This document shows, one piece after another, positions 1-7,041 of a stretch of 18,814 nt of DNA. Both the position numbers and the translations under genes were made by a program. Numbering within the stretch: position 1 is the stretch's first letter; each line of letters starts with the position of its first letter. A model generated the notes under the pieces. That model worked only from the letters and a program-made list of their open reading frames with translations. It had not been told where the DNA came from and made no database searches. The DNA is from Alphaproteobacteria bacterium (GTDB lineage Bacteria > Pseudomonadota > Alphaproteobacteria > ATCC43930 > CGMCC-115725), in NCBI GenBank assembly GCA_019237175.1, contig JAFAHP010000154.1:1-18814 (forward strand), given 5' to 3'.

Positions 1-204
1 CTGCTTGATCGGCGCCATGTAGTTCGGGATGCCGTAGGTCGCGTCGAGATGAATGATCTGGTTGTCGGAAATCCCTACTGCCTTGCGGTTGTCCCGGTAC
101 AACGGATTGTTATACGGGATCACCGTATTGAGATAGTCGTTGCCGCCTGTCAATTGCAGCACGACAATGACCGGGTCTTTCTTTACTTCCTGTGTTGCTG
201 GCAT
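1..204 (-). CDS. DUF1501 family protein, N-terminal fragment (cut by window edge)
   Basis: The minus strand reads an open frame from ATG at 204 to the window edge, giving the first 68 residues. The stretch VIVVLQLTGGNDYLNTVIPY is the typical opening of DUF1501 proteins, a family distantly related to sulfatases and alkaline phosphatases whose biochemical role is not established. A strong ribosome binding site (AGGAGG) lies 7 nt upstream of the ATG. The gene starts 37 nt after the DUF1800 stop codon, so the two are almost certainly co-transcribed, as is common for this pair in many bacteria. Many DUF1501 proteins begin with a Tat signal peptide, but this one goes directly into the conserved domain after about ten residues. 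The C-terminal part and any catalytic residues are outside the window. Confidence 0.85.
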   Translation of the reverse strand, partial: MPATQEVKKDPVIVVLQLTGGNDYLNTVIPYNNPLYRDNRKAVGISDNQIIHLDATYGIPNYMAPIKQ

Positions 205-241
205 TGTAGCGTCCTCCTCGGATCTGATGAGTTAGAGTCCG

Positions 242-1648
242 TTATCCGAATTGATATTCGCGGGTGGCGGCGATCAGCTGCAGCATCTGCCCGACGCGCT
301 GGTCGGCGTTAGCTGCGTTCGACGAACTGTCCCACGCGATCTGACCCCATGCGCGGGCCTGCGACAGCAGCTCCTGCTTCGTGTCGTCGCGGACTTCGAC
401 GGGACCGATCATGTCGAGGCATTGGTCGACGAGTTGCTCGGGGCTCAGCGAACCGTGTTGCTTGACCCGGTTGATGATTGCGCGCACACCGGGCAACGAA
501 GTGTCACCAACCTTTTCCGCGACAAAGTTTATGCGGGCCATCAGCGAGCCGCTGTTGATCCACTCCTTACCGGTGTGCCAGCCCTCGACCGACGGCGGGT
601 TGAGCAGATCCTGGCCCATATAGGTGGGTTGCATCGACAGCGTGCCGTAGCCCGGTTTTGGCAGCTCATGACCGCCGACCATGCGCAAGGTGCTGACCAC
701 CACTTCGGCCGGCGACTTCATGTGCTGGAAGCGGGCGTTCTTGAAGAAGTCCGAGTTGAACAGCACGCGCAGCACGGGCTTCATGTCGAACTTGGCATCG
801 CGGAACGCGCCGACCAGCGTGTCGACCGCTTGCTGATCCTTCGGTGGTTCGATCGGCCAGGCTGGCACTTGGGGCTCGTCGGCGACAAAGAAGTTGTACA
901 GATGCCGACAGATGAACTTGCCGCAGGCCGGCTGGTGAACGATGATGTCGATGATGTCTTCGCCGTTAAACCGGCCCTTGTGACCGAGGAATTCCTTTTC
1001 GCCGTCATCGTGATCTTCGGGGCGGTATTCAAACTGCCACGGAAACCGGCCATAGGGTGCGCGCGGAATCTTGGTCTCAAAGGTCCAGCCAGTAAACGCC
1101 CGAGAGCATTCGCGCACGTCCTTCTCGGTGTAGTTGCCGGCGCCAAGGCTGAACAGCTCGAGCAGTTCGCGGCCCCAATTTTCGTTGACCGCGGTGCCGT
1201 GGTTCTGCTGGTTATCGAGCCAGAAAATCATGGTCGGGTTTTTGGCGACCTTGAGCAGCAAATCGCGGTAGTTGCCCAGGCCATTTTCGCGGAACAGATT
1301 GATTTGGGTCAACAACTGGTCATAGTTGTCGACCTTGGAATTGCCTGTCGCGAAAACATGGTGCCAGAACAGCGCCATCTTCTCTTCGAGCGGCCGCTGG
1401 GTGTTGACCAGATAGTACATCCAGTTGACGTTGCCCATCGGCGGCTGGCCGCCCGGCAGCAACGACGCCGGCTGATAGCGCAACAATGTATAGGCGTCGA
1501 CCTCCGGCTGGACCTCGGGGTGCAGCAATTCCTCGACGGTCGCCTCATATCCTTTGGCCACCCGCGCTTCGAGCTCGTCCCGGCTCGCACCAAAGCCCGC
1601 TCGCCGCATCAGATGCGCCATTAAGGCGATGTCTTCCTGATAAGCCAT
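242..1648 (-). CDS. DUF1800 family protein
   Basis: A 468-residue protein of the DUF1800 family, whose function is unknown. Family hallmarks are visible in order: LMRRAGFGAS near residue 15, PLEEKMALFWHHVFATG near 85, NENWGRELLELFSLGAGNYT near 155 followed by DVRECSRAFTGW, then CRHLYNFFV, and a C-terminal PPSVEGWHTGKEWI. The frame is open to 1687, but the ATG at 1648 is preferred because AAGGAGG lies just upstream and the protein then begins MAYQEDIALMAHLMRRAGFG, matching the family start. Neither start gives a signal peptide or membrane segment, so a cytoplasmic location, or export by a non-classical route, must be considered. It is the first gene of an operon with the DUF1501 gene and is served by the promoter at 1940-1967. 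A purely structural or chaperone-like role for the partner has been speculated for such pairs, but nothing in the sequence decides this. Confidence 0.93.
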   Translation of the reverse strand: MAYQEDIALMAHLMRRAGFGASRDELEARVAKGYEATVEELLHPEVQPEVDAYTLLRYQPASLLPGGQPPMGNVNWMYYLVNTQRPLEEKMALFWHHVFATGNSKVDNYDQLLTQINLFRENGLGNYRDLLLKVAKNPTMIFWLDNQQNHGTAVNENWGRELLELFSLGAGNYTEKDVRECSRAFTGWTFETKIPRAPYGRFPWQFEYRPEDHDDGEKEFLGHKGRFNGEDIIDIIVHQPACGKFICRHLYNFFVADEPQVPAWPIEPPKDQQAVDTLVGAFRDAKFDMKPVLRVLFNSDFFKNARFQHMKSPAEVVVSTLRMVGGHELPKPGYGTLSMQPTYMGQDLLNPPSVEGWHTGKEWINSGSLMARINFVAEKVGDTSLPGVRAIINRVKQHGSLSPEQLVDQCLDMIGPVEVRDDTKQELLSQARAWGQIAWDSSSNAANADQRVGQMLQLIAATREYQFG

Positions 1649-1939
1649 TTTGCGCCCTCCTCCTTGTAGTGTTCGCAGTCTGTTCAAGCGTTAGACCTCG
1701 GCTCAGCGCCTCGGTTGGTTGTTCGCAGGTTGCGCCGCAATCCCCGCATCAGAGCAGCCGCAGCTGTACCGATCGCGAGACACCAGATCATTGGCATCGA
1801 GTGGCGTGGGGCGTTCGCATCCTCGCGTCCGCTTTCCCAAAACTTACACGCGTTCCGCACCAGAGTCCGCCGAAACCGAACCGGTGCGGCTTTGCCTCTC
1901 GCATCAACCCTTCCGATGCAGGCAACGCACCTTGGAATA

Positions 1940-1967
1940 ATTTTACTCTACGACCGGAAGGTGTCAA
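1940..1967 (-). promoter_or_regulatory. Predicted sigma-70 promoter for the DUF1800-DUF1501 operon
   Basis: On the minus strand a perfect -35 box TTGACA (1967 to 1962) is followed by a 16-nt spacer and the -10 box TAAAAT (1945 to 1940). The expected start of transcription is around 1932-1934, which gives a leader of about 285 nt before the DUF1800 ATG. This is the best promoter match in the left part of the window. Activity is inferred from sequence only. Confidence 0.6.
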
Positions 1968-2079
1968 GCGGCGCGCGACTGGAGTTCAAGCTTTTATCGC
2001 CAGCGATGCCTACTCCATTAGGCGCCGCCGCAGCACCCGGCGCTCGATCGTGGTTCGGGCTTGACGCGCGGTGCGATTA

Positions 2080-2106
2080 CCCAAATTGGGAGAGCATTAT
2101 AGCTCT
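2080..2106. repeat. Two adjacent short palindromes
   Basis: CCCAAATTGGG (2080-2090; 5-bp arms, 1-nt centre) is followed directly by AGAGCATTATAGCTCT (2091-2106; 5-bp arms, 6-nt centre). On the minus strand the centre of the second reads TATAAT, a consensus -10 box, but no good -35 box sits 16-18 nt upstream. They could be operator half-sites or weak hairpins after the flavoprotein gene. There is no T-tract, so they are not an intrinsic terminator. Confidence 0.4.
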
Positions 2107-2151
2107 AATTTACATGCCGGCACATAAATACCTGCCGATGCCGTGGTCGAC

Positions 2152-3549
2152 TCAATCGCCGGTCTGCAGACGCTCCACCAGCTTTCGAACGGTCGGAACA
2201 TAGCCATTCGCATAAAACGGGTCGGAGTTAAACCGATAGGCGTTGTGGCCGGCGAACATCAGTTGCTGCTCGACATCGTCCGAGTGCCGGATGGCCTGCA
2301 AGGTCTTCTGGATACAAAAGCTTCGCGGGTCGGCTTTTTTCCCGGTCGAGCCGGTTTCGTTCTGCGCCCAGTTCGAGAACTGGCAGGCGCTGAGACAACC
2401 CATGCAATTAATCTGGTCGGCACGGATCTCGTAGGCCTTTTGCGGCGTCACAAAGATCAGGGTCGAATCGGGGCTCCGCAGTGCTTCCGAATAGCCCGCG
2501 GCGACCCACCTCTCGGCGGATTTGCGGTCATGCGGCGTCAAGTAAACTACCCGGTTACGGGCTCCGACACGGAAGGCAGCGACATGGTCGCCAACCGCCT
2601 CAACCGAATAGGCGAGCTGGCGCGCCGAGCGTTCTTGCAGCTCGTTTAGAAACCCATTGCGCACAGCCGAAGAATAAAATCCGGTGGGACTGAAGCGGTT
2701 CAGGTAAACGTCGCCCTCCCCCAACGTAAGAAGCTTGCGCTTCCACACGTCGGAGATGGGGCTTTCCTGAGTGACGAGCGGTCTGGTCCCGAATTGGAAG
2801 GCGATCGGGCCGAGTTCGGGATTTTCAATCCAGTCAATCCATTCACGCAGGTACCACAACCCGCCCGCCATAAAAATCGGCGTCTTCGAGAGGCCGATAT
2901 CGACCATCATCGCGCGCAGTTCCCGAACTCGCGGGTACGGCGGCTCGGGTTTGAGCGGATCTTCGCTGTTGGACAGCCCGTTATGGCCGCCCGCAAGCCA
3001 GGGGTCTTCGTAGACGACACCGCCGAGCCAGTCGCAGAATTTGTGGTAAGCACGTTTCCACAGCGCCCGAAAAGCCCGAGCCGACGAGACGATCGGGTAA
3101 TAGTGTACACCGTAACGGGTGCAAATCTCGGCGATTTTGTACGGCATACCGGCACCGCAGGTAACGCCGTGGATCAAGTCTTTGGCGCCTTCGAGCACGC
3201 CATGCAACACCCGCTCTGCGGCAGCCATTTCCCACAGAACATTCATGTGGATACGGCCCTCGCCGTTGCCACGCTCATGCGCCACCTGCGCCTGCTGGAT
3301 ACCGCCCGCGATCGCATAAGCCACCAGCTCTTCATGCCGCTCGCGCCGCGTGCGGCCGTAATAGAGTTGCGGGATCAGCGCGCCGTCTTCGCCGTAGCTG
3401 TCGGCATTGACCCCTGAGAAGGTCCCCACGGCGCCGGTTGCCGCCCACGCGCCGGAACTTTCGCCGTTGGAAACTGAGATGCCCTTACCGCCTTCGACGA
3501 GCGGCAACACTTCCCGACCTGAAATCACAATCGGATTCAAAGGCTTCAC
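2152..3549 (-). CDS. Nitronate monooxygenase-like flavin oxidoreductase with a C-terminal Cys motif
   Basis: A 465-residue TIM-barrel flavoprotein of the nitronate monooxygenase / 2-nitropropane dioxygenase superfamily. Visible features are PLVEGGKGISVSNG near residue 16, AGGHNG at 186-191 (position of the active-site His in the family), FMAGGLWYL near 226 (flavin phosphate binding) and FQFGTRPLVTQES near 251. Near the C-terminus four cysteines are arranged C-X2-C-X3-C-X22-C (C382, C385, C389, C412), which suggests an iron-sulfur cluster or metal site. This is longer than the classical family (about 320-380 residues). The frame is open to 3948, but GTG at 3549 is chosen: it overlaps the upstream phosphodiesterase stop codon and gives the sequence KPLNPIVISGREVLPLVEGG, where homology begins. 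A weak GGGAAG lies upstream, so translational coupling is likely. Substrate is unknown; enoyl or nitronate reduction/oxidation are both possible. Confidence 0.85.
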   Translation of the reverse strand: MKPLNPIVISGREVLPLVEGGKGISVSNGESSGAWAATGAVGTFSGVNADSYGEDGALIPQLYYGRTRRERHEELVAYAIAGGIQQAQVAHERGNGEGRIHMNVLWEMAAAERVLHGVLEGAKDLIHGVTCGAGMPYKIAEICTRYGVHYYPIVSSARAFRALWKRAYHKFCDWLGGVVYEDPWLAGGHNGLSNSEDPLKPEPPYPRVRELRAMMVDIGLSKTPIFMAGGLWYLREWIDWIENPELGPIAFQFGTRPLVTQESPISDVWKRKLLTLGEGDVYLNRFSPTGFYSSAVRNGFLNELQERSARQLAYSVEAVGDHVAAFRVGARNRVVYLTPHDRKSAERWVAAGYSEALRSPDSTLIFVTPQKAYEIRADQINCMGCLSACQFSNWAQNETGSTGKKADPRSFCIQKTLQAIRHSDDVEQQLMFAGHNAYRFNSDPFYANGYVPTVRKLVERLQTGD

Positions 3550-4385
3550 ATCAGGGCTTCCCGTCGGGCGGAGCCTGCGAGCAGCGGCGGCGGCGTAGCG
3601 TTGGATTGCGGCAGGCCTGGTGGCATCTGGGCAAGTATCATATGCGGAACATCCGAGAAGACCGAACACACCCCCCAAGCGAACAGTTCGCGCGCCCGCG
3701 CCGGCTCGTTTACCGTGTAGGCCAGCACCGAATATCCCGCATTCCGAATTTGGGCGACAACAGCAGGCCGTAGAAACCGATGATCGGCATTTACTGTCGC
3801 GCAACCCAGCGCCTCCGCGCGCCGCCAGCGACCGCCGGCGCCGCGCAGCAATAGACCACGGGCCATGGTAGGCGCACGATACCGAGCCGCCTCGAGCGTA
3901 TCGGGAGAAAAGCTTGAAATCAGCGGTCGGGGCAAATGTTGCGGCCACAACCGCGCCAGCAGATCAGCCGCCGCCATCCCGGTTTGAATTGCGTTGCCGC
4001 GTTGCGACTTTAACTCGACATTGGCGCCCAAGCCGAGTTCCGAGAGTAGCTCGATTGCCTCGGCCAGCGTCGGCACCCGCTCCCCGGCAAACGAGGCATC
4101 AAACCAGGCCCCCGCGTCGCAGCAGCGAATCGCCGATGACGGCAATGCGCCGACGTTTCCACAGCTGTCGGTGGTTCGCTCAAGTCGATCATCATGGAAC
4201 AGGATCAGTTCGCGATCGGCGGTTAACCTGACATCGAACTCCACCCACCGACAGCCGAGGGCGGACGCCCGCCGCAGCCCGCCTAGCGTGTTTTCCGGGG
4301 CCACACCAGCGGCACCGCGATGCCCGATCACCGAGGGAAGATCAAGCTCGCCTAGACGGGATGCCGCGCTGTCCGGACGATGCAT
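3546..4385 (-). CDS. Glycerophosphodiester phosphodiesterase family protein
   Basis: A 279-residue TIM-barrel phosphodiesterase that would hydrolyse glycerophosphodiesters, products of phospholipid breakdown, to glycerol-3-phosphate and an alcohol. The family's metal and catalytic residues are visible: HRG at 22-24, EN at 31-32, E49 and D51 in VEFDVRLT, HDD at 64-66, and E124/K126 in NVELKSQ. No signal peptide is present, so a cytoplasmic enzyme like UgpQ is more likely than a periplasmic GlpQ. The ATG at 4385 lies 56 nt after the pnp stop with only a weak ribosome binding site (AGGCGA). The stop codon (TGA, 3548-3546) overlaps the GTG of the flavoprotein gene, so these two are coupled. The C-terminal 25 residues are proline- and alanine-rich and probably disordered. 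Confidence 0.92.
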   Translation of the reverse strand: MHRPDSAASRLGELDLPSVIGHRGAAGVAPENTLGGLRRASALGCRWVEFDVRLTADRELILFHDDRLERTTDSCGNVGALPSSAIRCCDAGAWFDASFAGERVPTLAEAIELLSELGLGANVELKSQRGNAIQTGMAAADLLARLWPQHLPRPLISSFSPDTLEAARYRAPTMARGLLLRGAGGRWRRAEALGCATVNADHRFLRPAVVAQIRNAGYSVLAYTVNEPARARELFAWGVCSVFSDVPHMILAQMPPGLPQSNATPPPLLAGSARREALM

Positions 4386-4441
4386 TGGCGTGCTATCGCC
4401 TGCGAAAGCGCCCGTTCGGTTCTGCCATCAGCATCGATGCC

Positions 4442-6592
4442 TCAGGGCGCCACCTTGGCCGGCTCAGGCGGCCGCGCCGACTCGGCGCGTCTGTTGCCAA
4501 GATCTTCGCCGGTCTGTTGATCGACTTGACGCATACTGAGTTTAACTTTGCCGCGTTCGTCAAAACCCACCACCTTAACCTTGACACTGTCCCCAAGCTT
4601 GACGACATCGCCAACCTTGCCGACGCGATGCGGCGCCAATTCACTGATGTGCACAAGCCCGTCACGCGAGCCGAGAAAATTGACGAACGCGCCGAAATCG
4701 ACGGTTTTGACCACCTTGCCGTTATAGATTGCACCGAGTTCAGGCTCGGCAACGATACCTCGGATCCAATCAATCGCCGCCTGCGCGGCGTTCCCGTCGG
4801 TGGCGGCGACCTTGACCGTGCCGTCGTCGTCAATATCGATCTTAGCGCCGGTGGTTTCAGTTATCTCGCGGATGACCTTGCCTCCCGAGCCGATCACTTC
4901 GCGAATTTTGTCTTTTGGAATGGTCAAGGTCGTGATGCGCGGGGCGTTGCCGCTGATCTCCTCACGCGCACCAGTCAGCGCCTTCGCCATCTCGCCGAGG
5001 ATGTGAATACGGCCTTCGCGCGCTTGGTTCAGTGCCATGCGCATAATCTCCTCGGTGATCGAGGTGATCTTTATGTCCATCTGTAGCGCCGTCACACCCT
5101 TTTCGGTGCCCGCAACCTTGAAGTCCATGTCACCGAGATGATCCTCGTCGCCCAGGATGTCGGAAAGTACCACAAAGCTCTCAGGCTCTTTGATAAGTCC
5201 CATTGCAATGCCGGCGATCGGGCGCGGTAGCGGCACTCCTGCATCCATTAAGGCGAGCGAGGCGCCGCATACCGAGGCCATAGCCGAGGAGCCGTTTGAC
5301 TCGGTGATCTCGGAAACGAGCCGGATTGTATAAGGGAAACTGTCCTTTGGCGGCAGTAGCGGATGGATCGCGCGCCACGCGAGTTTGCCGTGACCGACCT
5401 CGCGCCGCCCGGGAGATCCCATGCGCCCCGCCTCACCCGTCGAGTAGGGCGGGAAATTGTAATGCAGCATAAAATTTTCGCGATACTCACCCTCGAGGGC
5501 GTCGATGACCTGCTCGTCTTGGCCGGTTCCCAAAGTCGCCACCACCAAGGATTGCGTCTCGCCGCGAGTAAACAGAGCCGAACCGTGGGCTCGTGGCAAA
5601 ATCCCGACTTCTGCCATAATCGGCCGAACCGACCGTGAGTCGCGGCCGTCGATACGGTTGCCGCCCCGCAAAATGCCGCCGCGTACAATCTCCTTTTCCA
5701 GATCCTTAAATATCTTGGCGGCTAGTGCGCAATGTTCCTCTTCGGCGAACAATTCGATGGCTTGCGCCTTGGCGGCATCGAGCCGGTTGCTGCGATCCTG
5801 CTTACCTTGCTCGCGGTAGGCGGTATCGATCGCGGGACCGATCGTCTCGCGCAGCTTCGTCTCGATCGCGCCGTACTCGCGCGGGGGCGGCGGCAGATCC
5901 CATGGCTCGCGCGCGCAAGTCTCCGCGAGTTCGATGATCGCCTGGATAACCGGCTGAAATTCATGATGTCCAAAGGTCACTGCCCCCAGCATCACGTCTT
6001 CGGGGAGTTCTCGCGCTTCCGATTCCACCATCAACACACCTTCGGCAGTACCGGCGACGACGAGATCGAGGTGAGATCGCGGCAGTTGGGCCAAGGTCGG
6101 GTTCAGCACGTAACCCCCGTCGATATACGCCACCCTGGCGCCGCCGATGGGCCCGAGAAACGGGATGCCGGAGATTGTCAGCGCCGCCGAGGCACCGATC
6201 ATCGAGACAATATCGGGATCGTTCTCCAGGTCGTGACTCAAAACGGTACAGATGATTTGCGTCTCGTTGCGAAATCCCGGCGCGAAAAGCGGGCGTAGCG
6301 GTCGGTCGATGAGCCGAGAGACAAGGGTCTCCCGTTCTGAGGGACGGCCTTCCCGCTTAAAGAAGCCGCCGGGTATCTTGCCGGCAGCAAAAGTTTTTTC
6401 TTGGTAATTGACCGTCAACGGAAAGAAGTCCTGACCAGCCTTTGCGCTTTTCATTGCGACGGCAGTGCACAGGACTGCGGTATCGCCATAGGTGGCAAGA
6501 ACCGCACCGTCGGCTTGGCGGGCAAGCTTCCCAGTTTCCAGGGTCAAGCGTCGTCCGGCCCACATCAACTCTTTGCGATAGATTTGGAACAT
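4442..6592 (-). CDS. pnp: Polyribonucleotide nucleotidyltransferase (PNPase)
   Basis: A 716-residue exoribonuclease that degrades RNA 3' to 5' by phosphorolysis as a trimer and takes part in mRNA decay. All parts are present: first RNase PH domain (about 10-145), alpha-helical linker (240-300), second RNase PH domain (about 310-540) with the active-site segment GDEDHLGDMDFKVAGT around 481-496, a KH domain with IGSGGK near 567-572, and an S1 domain (about 619-690) with GAIYNGKVVKTVDFGAFV. The start MFQIYRKELMWAGRRLTLET matches the family and is preceded by AAAGGGA. It sits downstream of rpsO behind an intrinsic terminator, so expression needs read-through, a separate promoter, or both. The leader between 6593 and 6722 has two short inverted repeats, which fits the post-transcriptional autoregulation known in E. 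coli. Confidence 0.98.
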   Translation of the reverse strand: MFQIYRKELMWAGRRLTLETGKLARQADGAVLATYGDTAVLCTAVAMKSAKAGQDFFPLTVNYQEKTFAAGKIPGGFFKREGRPSERETLVSRLIDRPLRPLFAPGFRNETQIICTVLSHDLENDPDIVSMIGASAALTISGIPFLGPIGGARVAYIDGGYVLNPTLAQLPRSHLDLVVAGTAEGVLMVESEARELPEDVMLGAVTFGHHEFQPVIQAIIELAETCAREPWDLPPPPREYGAIETKLRETIGPAIDTAYREQGKQDRSNRLDAAKAQAIELFAEEEHCALAAKIFKDLEKEIVRGGILRGGNRIDGRDSRSVRPIMAEVGILPRAHGSALFTRGETQSLVVATLGTGQDEQVIDALEGEYRENFMLHYNFPPYSTGEAGRMGSPGRREVGHGKLAWRAIHPLLPPKDSFPYTIRLVSEITESNGSSAMASVCGASLALMDAGVPLPRPIAGIAMGLIKEPESFVVLSDILGDEDHLGDMDFKVAGTEKGVTALQMDIKITSITEEIMRMALNQAREGRIHILGEMAKALTGAREEISGNAPRITTLTIPKDKIREVIGSGGKVIREITETTGAKIDIDDDGTVKVAATDGNAAQAAIDWIRGIVAEPELGAIYNGKVVKTVDFGAFVNFLGSRDGLVHISELAPHRVGKVGDVVKLGDSVKVKVVGFDERGKVKLSMRQVDQQTGEDLGNRRAESARPPEPAKVAP

Positions 6593-6628
6593 TCTTGTTC
6601 ATCCCTTTGGAAGTCCGGCGCGCGGCCC

Positions 6629-6657
6629 GACCGCTTCGGTCCGCATTGCAGCTGCAA
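6629..6657 (-). promoter_or_regulatory. Structured leader of pnp (two inverted repeats)
   Basis: Two short inverted repeats lie 36-65 nt upstream of the pnp start. GACCG-CTT-CGGTC (6629-6641) forms a 5-bp hairpin with a 3-nt loop, and TTGCAGCTGCAA (6646-6657) is a perfect 12-bp palindrome. In E. coli the pnp leader folds into a hairpin that is cut by RNase III and then used by PNPase to repress itself. Whether this leader works the same way is inference, and these stems are much shorter. Confidence 0.35.
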
Positions 6658-6722
6658 CGTCTGCCATGCCGATTGGCTCATCTATTGATACCCACTCTGG
6701 TGTGCCCAATCCGAAAAGAGGC

Positions 6723-6742
6723 AAAAATTGCCGAGCCGGCAA
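6723..6742 (-). terminator. Intrinsic terminator after rpsO
   Basis: On the minus strand TTGCCG-GCT-CGGCAA forms a perfect 6-bp stem with a 3-nt loop (6742 to 6728) followed by TTTTT (6727 to 6723). It begins 15 nt past the rpsO stop codon. E. coli has a comparable attenuating terminator between rpsO and pnp. The stem is short, so partial read-through into pnp is likely. Confidence 0.72.
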
Positions 6743-6757
6743 ATGATGTAAACGGCA

Positions 6758-7027
6758 TCAGCGTCGCAGTCCCAATCGGGCGATCAGGGTTTCGTAGCGG
6801 CCCTGATCGCACCGCTTGAGGTAATCCAGCAGGCGGCGTCGCTGACCCACCATGACGAGCAGGCCGCGCCGCGAATGGAAATCTTTCTTATGGCTCGTCA
6901 AATGGTCGGTAAGATTGCGTATCCGCTCGCTCAAAATCGCGACCTGCACTTCGGGCGATCCGGTATCGGCTGGTTTGGTGGCGTATTCGGAAATAAGTAC
7001 TTGCTTGCGCTCGGCGGTGATTGACAT
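6758..7027 (-). CDS. rpsO: 30S ribosomal protein S15
   Basis: An 89-residue protein, the full usual length, that binds the central domain of 16S rRNA early in 30S assembly. Recognisable stretches are DTGSPEVQVAILSERI (about 21-36), the LTSHKKDFHSRRGLL rRNA-contact region (43-57), and GQRRRLLDYLK (61-71). The ATG at 7027 is 14 nt from the truB stop, with GAGG about 9 nt upstream. It is immediately followed by an intrinsic terminator, so it probably marks the end of one major transcript of the operon. Confidence 0.98.
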   Translation of the reverse strand: MSITAERKQVLISEYATKPADTGSPEVQVAILSERIRNLTDHLTSHKKDFHSRRGLLVMVGQRRRLLDYLKRCDQGRYETLIARLGLRR

Positions 7028-7041
7028 CGATCAAAACCTCG

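Larger units (their letters stand above)
1649..2151. other. Intergenic region upstream of the DUF1800 operon
   Basis: About 500 bases without a well-supported gene. It holds a minus-strand promoter (1940-1967), the resulting leader of roughly 280 nt running to the DUF1800 start, and a pair of adjacent short palindromes at 2080-2106. A 37-codon minus-strand frame (1684-1797) beginning MPMIWCLAIGTAAAALMRGL looks like a single membrane segment followed by a basic tail. It has no ribosome binding site, so it is not called a gene. No clear intrinsic terminator for the flavoprotein gene ending at 2152 was seen. The many longer plus-strand frames here show no recognisable protein sequence. Confidence 0.6.

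Noticed and set aside
251..1624. 457-codon plus-strand open frame opposite the DUF1800 gene
   Set aside because: It lies entirely antisense to a clear family member, has no recognisable domain, and is the kind of long shadow frame expected in GC-rich coding DNA.
3550..3948. N-terminal extension of the flavoprotein frame to 3948
   Set aside because: It overlaps the phosphodiesterase gene on the same strand in another frame, and its sequence is unlike the family; homology begins at GTG 3549.
4432..4441. Palindrome GCATCGATGC just after pnp as a terminator
   Set aside because: No loop to speak of and no T-tract; it is probably chance.
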